Assembly (NCBI GenBank): GCA_026770595.1
Contig: MU634598.1
Span: forward strand, 1-11,196
From: Ochromonadaceae sp. CCMP2298
Taxonomy: Eukaryota; Sar; Synurophyceae; Ochromonadales; Ochromonadaceae
Length of the DNA: 11,196 nt
Reading direction: 5' to 3'
Positions 1 to 8,677 of the stretch are shown one piece after another. Position numbers and translations under genes: made by a program. Position 1 is the stretch's first letter. Every line of letters starts with the position of its first letter. Under the pieces are notes generated by a model that was not told where the DNA came from, did no database searches, and saw only the letters and a list, made by a program, of their open reading frames with translations.

Positions 1-1
1 G

Positions 2-3000
2 GGGAGTGGGGCTGCAAGCTCAGACACTACTGCTACCGGAGTCGCTGCTGATGTTGAAGCCGATGCCGAAGCCGATCCTGCTGCAGCAAAGGCGGAGGCA
101 GAGGCAGCAGCAGAGGCAGCGGCGGAGGCAGCGGTGGTTGCAGCGGCAGTAGCAGAGGCGGCGGCTGAGGCTGAGGCAGCGGTGGTGGCAGAGGCAGTAG
201 CAGAGGCAGCGGCATTAGCGGAGGCAGCAGCGGAGGCAGCAGCAGCGGCAGCGGCGCTGGCATCTCAGGCCAATGCGTACGGAACAATGCAGTGGGCGGT
301 GTCGCAGGCTGCACCTCTGCGGCGCGTGCATGTGCTGGGGAACCTGCACCTCTACCAGCAGGACTGCTACGCCTCGGGAGGATTCGCTTCCAACGTGGCT
401 GTGGCCGGCGCGTGCGATATGGGGACCCAGCAACAGTGGATTTCCAGGAATTGTGCCTTTACCCAGACGCCCCTGAATGGCGCCTGGAACCTGGTTTTCG
501 TGGGCTGCAGCGGCGCCCCCCCCACATCCCCCCGCACTCCGGGCAAGGATTTGGCAGTGAGCACTATCAGTGGTGAGTAGAGGGGGGTGGAAGGAGTAGG
601 AAGGGAGGGAACGAGGGGGTCGATCAGGCTGCACATTCCCTTCTTCGCTTTAAAGTGTTTTCTTGCCATATATGCTACCACTCATCCGTATCCGCATCCG
701 CACCAAATCCCCTGCAGAGACGCCCCTCGTCGCCGAGAAGCCATTCATCACGGTGGACGCTGCGGGCCGATACTTCCTGCAGATTCCCCGATTGCGCCGC
801 GACTACGCAGGCACAGACTTTCAGGGGGGCCAGGGAACGGAGGGCTCCGCGGCTGCCCACTGCGACGCGGTGGATTTCTCCCTGGCGGTGTTCGTGGCGC
901 GCCCCAGCGACGCAACTCAGAAAATCCAGGGCAAAATCGACCTCGGCAGGCACGTGGTGTTTTCCCCTGGGAATTACCCCCTTGCGGCTCCGCTGACGGT
1001 GAAGCGGTCGGGGCAGGTGCTGCTGGGGCTGGGGCTGGCGACGTTGGTTGCGGCACCGGTGGTAAGTGCAGTGCAGAGATTGCATCGACGTAGAGATACA
1101 AAAATAATTATTTGTTCTCACTCTAATTCCTCTTTCCTCTTCACTTCCTCAATCCATTATCTCTTTACTCTGCATACACCTCCACACGCACTCCCACACG
1201 CACATCCACATCCACATCCACACGCACACCCACACGCACACCCACACGCGAACACCTCTCAGTCTGCGGGGTACAGGGGGGGGAGCTGCATCGTTGTTCC
1301 TAGCGGTTTGAGGAATGTGAGAGTGGCTGGGCTTATGCTGCAGGCGTCAGTGTCCGCGTCGGAGGTGGGGTGTCTGCTGCAGTGGGGGGCAGAGGCACAG
1401 GTGGAAGTAGAGGTGGCGGTAGAGGCAGGGGTGGAGGCTAAAGCAGAGATGAAGACAGAGGCTGAGGCTGAAGTGGAGGCTGAGGTAGAGATGGGGCCAA
1501 AGGCTGAGGTAGAGGTAGAGGTAGAGGCAAAGCCTGAGGCTGAGGCTGAGGCGGAGGCGGAGGCAGGGGCAGGGGCAGGGGTAGAGGTAGGCAAAATAGC
1601 TGGCGATCCTACTGCAGCTGTCGCTGACGCATCCGTCCCTGACGCTCCTACCCCTGACGCGTCTAGCCCTACAAGCCCCCAGCAGCGCATCAGGGCTAGC
1701 TTCACCTCTGGCTACTCGTCAGTGCTGGGAGCACTCGCAGCCGCCTCGTCGGTCGCCGCCACCTCCGCCTCCTCTGCCTCCGCTGCTGCCTCTTCTGCTG
1801 CCACGTCTGCCTCAGCTGCTGCCTCCACCGCTGCCTCTGCTGCCGCTGCTGCTGCTGCCACCGCCACCACCGCTGCATCTGCTGCCGCCGCCGCTGCCTC
1901 CAGCGCTGCTGCCGCTGCCACCTCCGCTGCTGCCGCTGCCGCCAACGAGGTGATCAGTATTGCCAAAGGCAGTAGCTCTGATCTGTCAGTAGCTGGGGTT
2001 ATGTCCGATATTTTTGTCCGAGTTGGGGGACCGGACGTGGACCGGGGCGTGTCTGTGCACACGATGATCCGTGTCTTCGAAGACGACGTCATCGGTGAGC
2101 TTAGAGCCAAGAGCTATTATCTAGGAGCTGTGGACTGTGGTAGCATTCTCTAACTCGTATCTTCCCACTCTTTTACTATTACCCCCTCTCCACCCTGTTC
2201 CCCCTCTACTCCCTTTTCCCAATTTCCAATTACCAGGGGACAACCTGTGGCTCTGGCGGGCAGACCACGCCGTCCTGGGGCCGGGGGAGACCGCCGAGGC
2301 GGGGCAGAAATATCATCTGGTGCGTCCTGCGGAGTACCGCTGTAGCACGTGCTTCGAGAGCTGGGGCAGACGCACGGTGGTCTACGGGCTGGCAGCGGAG
2401 CATAGCTTGGGGGATGCTGTAGTGTGGAGAGGTGAGAGTGTGTGTGTTTGGGTTTGTGTTGTTGGGTGTGTGATGCTAGTTACTCTACTACTGCCATTGC
2501 AGGTGCTCTCACGCTCCCACGCTTCCACCACGCTCTAAACACCACCCGTCCTCTCGCATTTACAGGGAACTTCGGGCGCTGCTTCTTCTTCCAATGTGAG
2601 CTGCCCTACGGCGTGAACACGCAGCAGTTCGCGCACTGCGTGGGCTACAGGGTGTCGGCGGAGAAGCATGAGGGCTGGGGCATGGGTGAGTGGCAGGGGG
2701 TGGTACAGCGTACGGCACCATGCCCTATGCACTGTGCACTGTGCACTGTGCACTGTACACTATACACTATTCACCATACACCATACACCATACACCATAC
2801 ACTTTATACTATAAACTATACATTATGCACTGTGCTATGTCTCCTATGCTAACAGTGCCCCAAACTCCCCCACCTACAGGCGTGTACTGCAACTTCCGCG
2901 ACTGCACCTGTCTGGTGAAGACGGCCTTCGCGGCGCCCGGAAGGGGCGTTCGCTTGCACAACGTGTTCATCAAGCTTCTCAGCGGGCATGACGGCATCCT

Positions 3001-3052
3001 CAGCGTGCTGAACGGCGAGGGGGGGCAAGTGCGGAGCCTGGCTTACAAATGA
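2..3052 (+). CDS. Secreted right-handed beta-helix (pectate-lyase-like) protein with Ala-rich inserts, 5'-partial
   Basis: Six exons read here: <2-572, 718-1061, 1263-2094, 2237-2431, 2566-2685, 2880-3052 (TGA). All introns are GT-AG; phases are 1,0,1,1,1. The joined frame gives 744 residues, and the N-terminus lies outside the window. The non-repetitive parts form one recognisable protein: MQWAVSQAAPLRRV and QQQWISRN in exon 1, EKPFITVDAAGRY after the first junction, GDNLWLWRADH across the third, GNFGRCFFFQCELPYG across the fourth and GWGMGVYCNF across the fifth. From memory this matches bacterial and fungal secreted beta-helix proteins often auto-named 'adenylyl cyclase' or 'coagulation factor 5/8 type domain protein'; enzymatic activity is unproven. 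About 20 cysteines fit an extracellular, disulfide-rich protein. Two low-complexity blocks (about 92-262 and 1389-2000) interrupt the fold. Exon structure is firm, family fairly sure, function unknown. Confidence 0.82.
92..262 (+). repeat. Ala/Glu-rich coding low-complexity tract
   Basis: A degenerate GAGGCAGCG/GCAGAGGCG tract translated in the gene frame as runs of Ala broken by Glu and occasional Val or Leu. It lies just before the conserved MQWAVSQAAP segment of the beta-helix protein. The open P/L-rich frame on the opposite strand is a by-product of the same repeat. Confidence 0.85.
1062..1262 (+). other. Intron 2 of beta-helix gene, 3n length, no stop, CACACG/CACATC repeat
   Basis: The donor is GTAAGT at 1062 and the acceptor ends CTCTCAG at 1262. 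The intron is 201 nt, phase 0, and open in the surrounding frame. Its first part is AT-rich and pyrimidine-rich, like an intron. Its second half (about 1170-1250) is a degenerate 6-mer tract (CACACG, CACATC, CACACC) that would encode His/Pro/Ala repeats if retained. I treat it as an intron because the splice sites are strong and the flanks then join smoothly into the family pattern. Confidence 0.7.
1389..2000 (+). repeat. About 204-codon low-complexity insert in exon 3 (Glu/Ala/Val then Ala/Ser)
   Basis: The insert lies between two conserved beta-helix segments (GCLLQWG before, SDIFVRVGG after). Its first part, about 1389-1590, is purine-rich on the + strand (GAGGCT/GAGGTA hexamers; Glu/Val/Ala/Lys). 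A short Pro/Asp/Ser linker follows, then about 1735-1945 is pyrimidine-rich (GCTGCC/TCTGCC; Ala/Ser/Thr). It holds the frame for about 612 nt without a stop, which supports translation. The two parts are roughly complementary and could pair as a foldback. Confidence 0.8.
2686..2879 (+). repeat. Intron 5 of beta-helix gene filled with degenerate 7-bp tandem repeats
   Basis: The intron runs from GTGAGT at 2686 to CCTACAG at 2879 (194 nt, phase 1). From about 2727 to 2835 it consists of 7-mers drifting from CACTGTG (four or so copies) through CACTATA to CCATACA (about five copies) and back to a CACTGTG-like end. This is a minisatellite inside an intron, not a coding sequence. Confidence 0.85.
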
Positions 3053-3764
3053 GGCTGGAACAGTGGGACAGTGGGAGGGTGGCAGGGTTGGAGGGTGGGG
3101 CCACATCGCCCGTGCTCAATTTTGAGACTGTAAGTGTCAGTGTGCAGCAGGCGTGGCCATACATACCATACAAGGACAGGACAGTGAACACTGATGAACT
3201 AACGAACCCGCTTTATCAGTTTGTGCGAGCGTTTCAAACATAATTCAAAACATCTAAACGTGAGCCGAAGAGCTGTCTTCGCGTCTTCGCCTGTATTCTC
3301 GAATGGTCTGAGTACACATCGCATGTACCGAGCAAAGATTCATCTACCCTGAGCCGTCTACAACGTACACGCGCATGATATGTACTATCTCACTAATCCC
3401 CGGCGCCTTCCCCGCCTCGCCCAGATTTTGAATGCCGCTAGTAGCCACAGTAGCCACAGTAGCCACAGTAGCCAAAGTAACCGCCACTAACACTCTTTTT
3501 GAAACATTCTTTTTGATAGAAAACATTATTTCGAACATTCATACACTTCGTACAATGCCATTTCTGCGCTGTGCCATCTTAGTGCCACAATGTAGTCGGA
3601 GGTTGGAGGTTGGGACATAGTACTCATATACACTATACTACTTATACTTGAGGCATTCGGGCAGAGGTCCTATATTTGCTAATTGGGGAGATAGAAGTAC
3701 TCCGCATACGATACCTGCTATCTGATACTCCAAACCGGATACCTAATACCTCACATTCGACGCT
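3053..3764. other. Convergent intergenic region, no gene seen
   Basis: These 712 bp separate the 3' ends of the beta-helix gene and the TOM1-like gene. They must hold both 3' UTRs. I see no ORF with protein-like composition. The sequence includes a G-rich start (about 3053-3100), a 9-bp tandem repeat (3441-3477) and loosely repeated ATACC/GATAC motifs near 3705-3750. Confidence 0.6.
3441..3477 (+). repeat. 9-bp tandem repeat GTAGCCACA, nearly four copies
   Basis: Three exact copies of GTAGCCACA are followed by a diverged copy (GTAGCCAAA). The repeat lies in the convergent intergenic region; the short frames that read through it are artefacts of the repeat. Confidence 0.9.
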
Positions 3765-5147
3765 TCATATTTGGTGGAGTTCGGACTCCTGTATGGGTTC
3801 AGTAGAAGTCTCGCCCCCTGCCGCAGAGGCGGGGAAGCTGGCCGCGATCGTGGAGAGGAAGCGGTCGATCAGGGTACTGGTGCTGCGGGGCCAGTCGGAG
3901 CTGTCCTCCTCGTAGTGCTCCTCCTCCTCCTCCTCGTCCCCGTCCTCAAAGCTGCTCTGCTCGTAGTTTCTTAGGTGCGCGTGGATGCCCAAACCCTGCC
4001 CTGCGAACACCCCGCCCTCCCCCAACTCCTCCACACCGAACGTGACATGCTTCTTGTCGGGACTGGGGTTGAGGGGGTCGTTCATGGGGTTGGTGATGGG
4101 GGAGAGGCGGTCTGACTTCAGCATGAGCTCTGTGACCGAGCTGCCCCCCGGCCCGTACAGGCTCTCGTACCCCTCCCCATGGTCGAAGTCGGAGAAGTCA
4201 GAGAAGGAGTCCTCGCTGCTAGGCATGAACTGGAAGTCATCATCAGCGCCGTGCTTGTGCTGGGCCGTCTGGCGCATATCCTTGGCAGGCCGCTTTGTGC
4301 GCATGAGGAAAATGAAGGCCATCGTGGGCAGCACTCGGGGCAGGAAGTCTGACAACGCGAACCACAAAAAGCCGAACAGCGGGAAGGCAGCGGAGGTTAC
4401 GCTTTTTTCCTCGTGTATCTCCACCATCTTGGCGATCAGCATGCAGACTCTGCACAGGAAGCACGCCGAGGAGAGCACCAGCACCGTGGTCATGCGCAAT
4501 ACTACCTTCGTGAACACAGCGTCCTGGGCTTTCATAGGCGAGCAGTAGCAGATATATGCGAGAATATCCTTCCTCACTGCTGCTTGCCGTTCGATGCGAC
4601 TGAAGTGCCAGAATCGCCGCACGAGCTTCACCCCGTAGTAGGCCAAGAAGGAGGAGTAGACGCAGTTCCGGAAGCCCTCGATGAAGGTGATGACCTCGTA
4701 CTGCGTAGAGCCAAAGAACGAGTCCAAAGACGATGCTGTCGCGCAGGCCACCACTGCTACAATGTCCACGATTGCGAATGATACATTGGATAGGACTAGT
4801 CCTCTGAGTCCGTAGACTGCTCGAAAGTAGGACCCTAATTGAAGCAGTCCTGACCACTGTCTGCACACGATTGAGAAGGCGATGAAGAAGAAGATGCCAG
4901 CCAGCAGGTGGAAGCAGTACGCAACCCTAGAGTCGTACTTCCCCTCCACAGCCATGGCGAAGAAGCGAGGCAGCTCCAACAAGGACATGCAGATGACACA
5001 GGAGAAAAATCGCTTGGTCGATTTGCTCTTGATTCCCATCTGGAAGGAACCGACGGAAAAGTAGATCAGCACGACGTACAAAACCACGCCGACAAGTCCA
5101 GTGGCGACAAACTCCCCTCGGTGGGGGTGGTATTCGTGATCTCCCAT
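3765..5147 (-). CDS. Seven-TM THH1/TOM1/TOM3-family membrane protein
   Basis: A single open exon of 460 residues (ATG at 5147, TGA at 3765). Seven hydrophobic segments are visible at about residues 12-34, 46-66, 75-97, 116-138, 152-175, 213-239 and 252-283. Between TM6 and the end, the pattern FPLFGFLWFALSDFLP-RVLPTMAFIFLMR resembles the C-terminal half of plant TOM1/TOM3 proteins. Those are tonoplast proteins best known as host factors for tobamovirus replication; their normal cellular role is less clear. The roughly 170-residue tail is hydrophilic, with Asp/Ser-rich stretches and a run of seven acidic residues near residue 409, and is probably cytosolic. No intron is needed, unlike its neighbours. 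A small upstream exon cannot be excluded. Family assignment is from memory and topology; a more general GPCR-like seven-TM protein is the alternative. Confidence 0.78.
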   Translation of the reverse strand: MGDHEYHPHRGEFVATGLVGVVLYVVLIYFSVGSFQMGIKSKSTKRFFSCVICMSLLELPRFFAMAVEGKYDSRVAYCFHLLAGIFFFIAFSIVCRQWSGLLQLGSYFRAVYGLRGLVLSNVSFAIVDIVAVVACATASSLDSFFGSTQYEVITFIEGFRNCVYSSFLAYYGVKLVRRFWHFSRIERQAAVRKDILAYICYCSPMKAQDAVFTKVVLRMTTVLVLSSACFLCRVCMLIAKMVEIHEEKSVTSAAFPLFGFLWFALSDFLPRVLPTMAFIFLMRTKRPAKDMRQTAQHKHGADDDFQFMPSSEDSFSDFSDFDHGEGYESLYGPGGSSVTELMLKSDRLSPITNPMNDPLNPSPDKKHVTFGVEELGEGGVFAGQGLGIHAHLRNYEQSSFEDGDEEEEEEHYEEDSSDWPRSTSTLIDRFLSTIAASFPASAAGGETSTEPIQESELHQI

Positions 5148-5549
5148 TTCCCGTAGCTTAGAACGTGGATTGAAGAGCGCTCAACAATCCCACATTCCAA
5201 GGGGATTAGTCGAGGTTCACTGGGTGACTGGGCGTTTGGGAGGTCTCGTCGCTCCGTCTGAGGAGGCACAGTTGCACTATTCCGTCTGAGTTCCCACTCG
5301 AGTATGGCTTGAGGGAGGCGGAGTCTCCACACCATCTCCAATCGTCGATGGGAGGAGCGTCCCAAAAGCAGCCTCAAACGATCGTTTTTAAAACCCGGTC
5401 TTTTGCAAATCCCTGGAATCTTGGATTGTATTGTGATGGATGCCATGATTCTTGGATTGGGAGATGCCTGTGGGAAGGTGTGAGACTCCGCCTCCTTCAA
5501 GGCATATTCGAGTGGGAACTCAGACGGAACAGTGCTTTAATCACCAAAG
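5148..5549. promoter_or_regulatory. Divergent promoter region between TOM1-like gene and PSMG3
   Basis: About 400 bp separate the two divergent start codons, so both promoters and 5' UTRs must lie here. No TATA box is obvious. Much of the region is taken up by the inverted repeat at 5274-5535, whose distal arm ends about 15 bp before the PSMG3 ATG. Confidence 0.5.
5274..5535. repeat. Long imperfect inverted repeat (arms about 5274-5342 and 5454-5535)
   Basis: The left arm contains TTCCGTCTGAGTTCCCACTC followed by GAGTATGGCTTGAGGGAGGC and GGAGTCTCCACACC. The right arm contains the reverse complement of nearly the same string, with a few substitutions and small indels. The two arms, read on opposite strands, both encode the incidental peptide EWELRRNSA, which shows the symmetry independently. 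The spacer is about 110 bp. This could be a foldback/MITE-like element or a remnant of terminal inverted repeats. Confidence 0.85.
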
Positions 5550-6192
5550 ATGGCAGCTTTCGAGGCGACATTTCCACTGCAAGAGCACCAGTCTATACTC
5601 GTCAATGGGGTGCCGACCGACCTCGTCATAACGGGTGAGTTGCTAGCCTGCCACCCTCTCTCATCTAAACCTATAGCGAAACCCAGATGCCTTCAGCGCA
5701 GTCCAGTGCATAGCCATTGGCCCTGCACACTTTGAGGCTGCCAGCAGGACGGGGACCAGCCTCAAGCATCCCCTTACCGATCTCATTTGTCTGCATGTTC
5801 TTCACCCCCTTACAGGCTACTACGACAGGGTTTTCGTTATTATCTCGCAGTTGGACAGCGTTGGTACAATTTTGAAGGCTGACGCGGAAAAGAAATCAGA
5901 TGGAGGCTTCATCTTTGAAGTTGACACCGTTCTTGGGTAGGTTTCGCTGACGTGTGTTTTGCACGAGTGCCTCCTTTCCTCTAATGTGTGTCTGTCTCTG
6001 TACTCGCCCTCCAGGAAAAGGGACGACCCTCTGTTGACTATATACGCACGGCAGATCGTGGAGAGGCTGTCGAAGACGAGCACGAAGCCATTGTTGCTTT
6101 CCATATCGCTTCGAGATAATTGTCGAAGTACGGAGTGCTTTGCCACTATTCTGAACGCTTTGTACGAATTTGAAGCATGGGCACTGCTCTAG
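5550..6192 (+). CDS. PSMG3: Proteasome assembly chaperone 3 (PAC3)
   Basis: Three exons: 5550-5634, 5816-5936 and 6015-6192 (TAG). The introns are 181 and 78 nt with donors GTGAGT and GTAGGT and acceptors TTACAG and CTCCAG. The product is 127 residues, close to the 122 of human PSMG3. Family features seen are the N-terminal VNGVPTDLVITG strand, then DRVFVIISQLDSVGTIL (the family's ITQ-GKxGT segment), VLGKRDDPLLTIYARQIVE (the family's LLG-DEPL-H-YAKN segment) and a C-terminal helix. In animals, fungi and plants PAC3 acts with PAC4 to guide assembly of the 20S proteasome alpha ring in the cytosol. The splice joins restore these motifs exactly, so the model is strong. The gene shares a promoter region with the TOM1-like gene and converges on the coiled-coil gene. 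Confidence 0.9.
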
Positions 6193-6244
6193 GCCTCGGA
6201 GGAAGTGGTATCGATGGATAGGATTTGTTTCAGACCTGGAAGTC

Positions 6245-6250
6245 AATAAA
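6245..6250 (+). terminator. Candidate polyadenylation signal AATAAA for PSMG3
   Basis: A canonical AATAAA lies 53 bp after the PSMG3 stop, in the only 104 bp separating it from the convergent gene's stop. Position and sequence fit a poly(A) signal; no cleavage-site evidence is available. Confidence 0.5.
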
Positions 6251-6296
6251 TTTGTGATGATAAGTCTTAATTACTTGTGGTGCTACTGAAACATTA

Positions 6297-8245
6297 TTAG
6301 GAGCTCCCTGTTCTCCACATCGAGCCTGGATCATCCGGCATATTTGACTGCAGGCTCATATTTCCAAAGTCAAGGCCGTCCAGTCGCTGCCGGAAAGGCT
6401 TAACCGTCGAACCGTGAACCGTCGAATGAGCGATGCTGGTAGTACTATCGTTGAACGTTTCTTCGAAGAGCTCTGATGCCAGCATTGGCGTAAGTGTTAT
6501 TCGTGCGTCTATAACTGCAAAGTGTTGAAAAAAGCAGGGTTAGGTAAAAAAACACATGATGTATATAAAATGTCATTTCTGACTTACCCTTGTCGCCTGC
6601 AAGTTGAATAGAGTGGTCTCTGAATTTCGCAAATACATTGATGCGATCCGAAAGTACTTGTTCATGGTAGTCCTTCACTTCCTTTTTCGCTGCTTCATAA
6701 GCATTTAAGCTGTAAGTAGGTAACGGTAAGAATTATTATAAAATATATAAATGTTGTCTGATGTTTAATTGTTGCATACCTTCTTGCTGCCTTCACTTTC
6801 TGCAGCAGCTCCTCAGGAATGAGCACTTGCGAAGAGGGGCAAGAATGGATGTCATACTGAGATCCTGTGCTTCCTATGCGATCGATCCTTTGAGACAGCA
6901 GTTCTTCGTGCTGCAGAGAGCGGGACTTGGAAGCAGATTCCTGTAGCATGGACTTCATAAACTTGACCTCCTTATTAATCTGCTGACGCTTCTGAGCATT
7001 GATCGATTGCATCCTCTCCTTCAGCGTCCTCTGCTCCTGCGCAGCTCCGAGGTACCGCCTCCTCTGCACATACTGATCGTGGTTGTACTTTTCCTTGTAC
7101 GCCCGATGGAAGTCAGATCTCTCCGTGCTGATAACAACTTTCTTGAAGTTCAGCAGCATTTCGTCCCGATTCTTCCGATTCTCTAACCCTTTCCGCCCAT
7201 CATCTCTTGCATGCTTCATCTTCTTCCATTTGTAGTTGTAATCCTCTTCAGGGTCCACTAATTGCGAGATCAGTTGTCCTTGCGTCGCCTTTAACAGTTG
7301 TGACGCTCCGCGACCGACTGTTTTTTCTCCCATGCTTTTTGAGGTCATGCTTATATCGTCCGTTATTTGCGACGTGCTGAATCTGCTATAACCCTTATTG
7401 ATTAGCCTGCTGCTCTGTAGACCCTCTTCCCGGAAAACCTTTATCATCGCGTCCTTCAAGAACGCAGTCGGGACAATCGTGCCTCGTAATCGCACGTTGT
7501 CAGGTGTTACTGGGTCATGCCGACTCTTCACTGGATCCCACTGGGTCATGCCGACACTTTGAGTAGAGTCCGCACGTTTGATTGGATTTTGAAATGGTTC
7601 GGGCGGCTGTAAGCTTAGAGGGGCAGCTGTTAGCGAATTCGACCGGGTTTTGTCTCCAAGGGGTGTTCCATTGCGGACTTGGAATACCGCGTCGATGAAA
7701 GAACTAAACTTCGTGTAACTGATCGCAGGGTTTAGCCTGAAGTGATGCTTCGGATCCATCTCCTTTACAAGGTCGATACCACTGATTTCTGATAGAAGCT
7801 CGACAGCCTCGTCGATACTCGCCACGGGAATGTGCCAGTCATCGTCCTCGCCGCGGGAATGTGCAGGATCAACGTCGGGAATCCTCTTCGCAAACATGCT
7901 GAAGGAGTAGCGTTTCCTCTTCTCAAACGCCGGGTCCCTATTTGAGGAAAAGGAATTAAGCTTAGCGCTGACCTGTTTTGCAGATCGTGTCCTGAGCGAC
8001 GGCGTAGACCAGGAGCTTTCCAGCTTGTTATTGTTGGCCTTCGGATACGCTCCCGAGGCTGAACTCTCCTCGCCAAGAGAGAGCTCAGGGTCGTACTCCG
8101 ATCGAAGCGTCTGTCGGATTGTCCATTTCAGCGTTTTGTCTACTGCGTTTCCCGATTTCATCAAAGAGATGGCTTCTTTCGTGAACAGGCGCGTGTCCAT
8201 CGTGTCGGTGGACGACTGGGACGCCATCCTCCCACCACTCTCCAC
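6297..8245 (-). CDS. Uncharacterised basic coiled-coil protein
   Basis: Three exons on the minus strand: 8245-6780, 6709-6588 and 6514-6297 (TAA). The introns are 70 and 73 nt with donors GTATGC and GTAAGT and acceptors TTACAG and TTGCAG. The frame stays open across both joins, giving 601 residues. There is no signal peptide or membrane segment. Residues 1-130 are Ser/Lys-rich and probably disordered. About 140-195 may be a small folded unit (SIDEAVELLSEISGIDLVKE, then SSFIDAVFQV). About 315-460 is highly charged and helical (KWKKMKHARDDGRKG, QYVQRRRYL, KERMQSINAQKRQQINKEVK), as in coiled coils. The last 110 residues add another charged helix and a Ser/Thr-rich tail. I do not recognise the family; a cytoskeletal or ciliary role is possible but only a guess from composition. 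The start could also be Met7 or Met16. Confidence 0.75.
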
Positions 8246-8677
8246 TGATAGACTACGACTGCGTCAACCTCGCAGATGTTCACACAGGCATCAAACGAAG
8301 ACCTTCATAAACCCCGATGGAGATGTGGCTTCCCCGCTGACCGCCCTGAAACAAGCTGATGATGATGTCCGTACGTTCTGGATGCCAGCAGAGGGATGTT
8401 GTCGTGAAGAGCTCAAAACCGTTACGAATTGGCAGTTACGGAGTACGTACCGGTAGTGTACGTACTCTACGATCACCAGTTTTTGCCCTGCAGGGAAGTC
8501 TGGAAGTGCGTTGTGTTCTTGTTGCCCTCTTGCTGCTTTGGAGAAGAGCATCCCTGGCATCGACAGTGCGCTGCACAAGTCTACTCCTATCTGAGGCGTC
8601 TACTTTGCCACTAGTGTCCATTTCGGCCACTAGCGAGTGCGTATCCTGTTTCCGACCGCTTCGCAGATCTATCAAGA
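8246..8677. promoter_or_regulatory. Divergent promoter region between coiled-coil gene and FKBP
   Basis: 432 bp separate two divergent start codons. The region has no protein-like frame of its own. On the FKBP side an in-frame TAG at 8612 blocks any upstream extension. A perfect palindrome lies near the middle (8441-8467). No TATA box is convincing. Confidence 0.5.
8441..8467. promoter_or_regulatory. Perfect 10-bp inverted repeat, possible operator-like site
   Basis: GAGTACGTAC and its exact complement GTACGTACTC are separated by seven bases (CGGTAGT). It lies about 195 bp from the coiled-coil start and 210 bp from the FKBP start. It could be a dimeric transcription-factor site or form a hairpin in a 5' UTR; function is inferred only from symmetry and place. 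Confidence 0.45.

Noticed and set aside
33-634. Long Pro/Leu-rich and other frames antisense to exon 1
   Set aside because: They are by-products of the Ala/Glu repeat read on the other strand; the + strand frame has the family motifs and splice sites.
663-2153. One continuous 496-residue frame as a single exon
   Set aside because: It reads through two strong introns; the spliced model restores conserved motifs at each join.
3344-3538. 64-residue minus-strand frame with VATVATVAT
   Set aside because: It is created by the 9-bp repeat and has no other support.
4243-4866. 207-residue minus-strand frame inside the TOM1-like gene
   Set aside because: Wrong-frame shadow; the 460-residue frame has the membrane segments.
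5309-5638. 109-residue + frame across the inverted repeat
   Set aside because: It shares a peptide with an opposite-strand frame only because of the inverted repeat, and it overlaps PSMG3 exon 1 in another frame.
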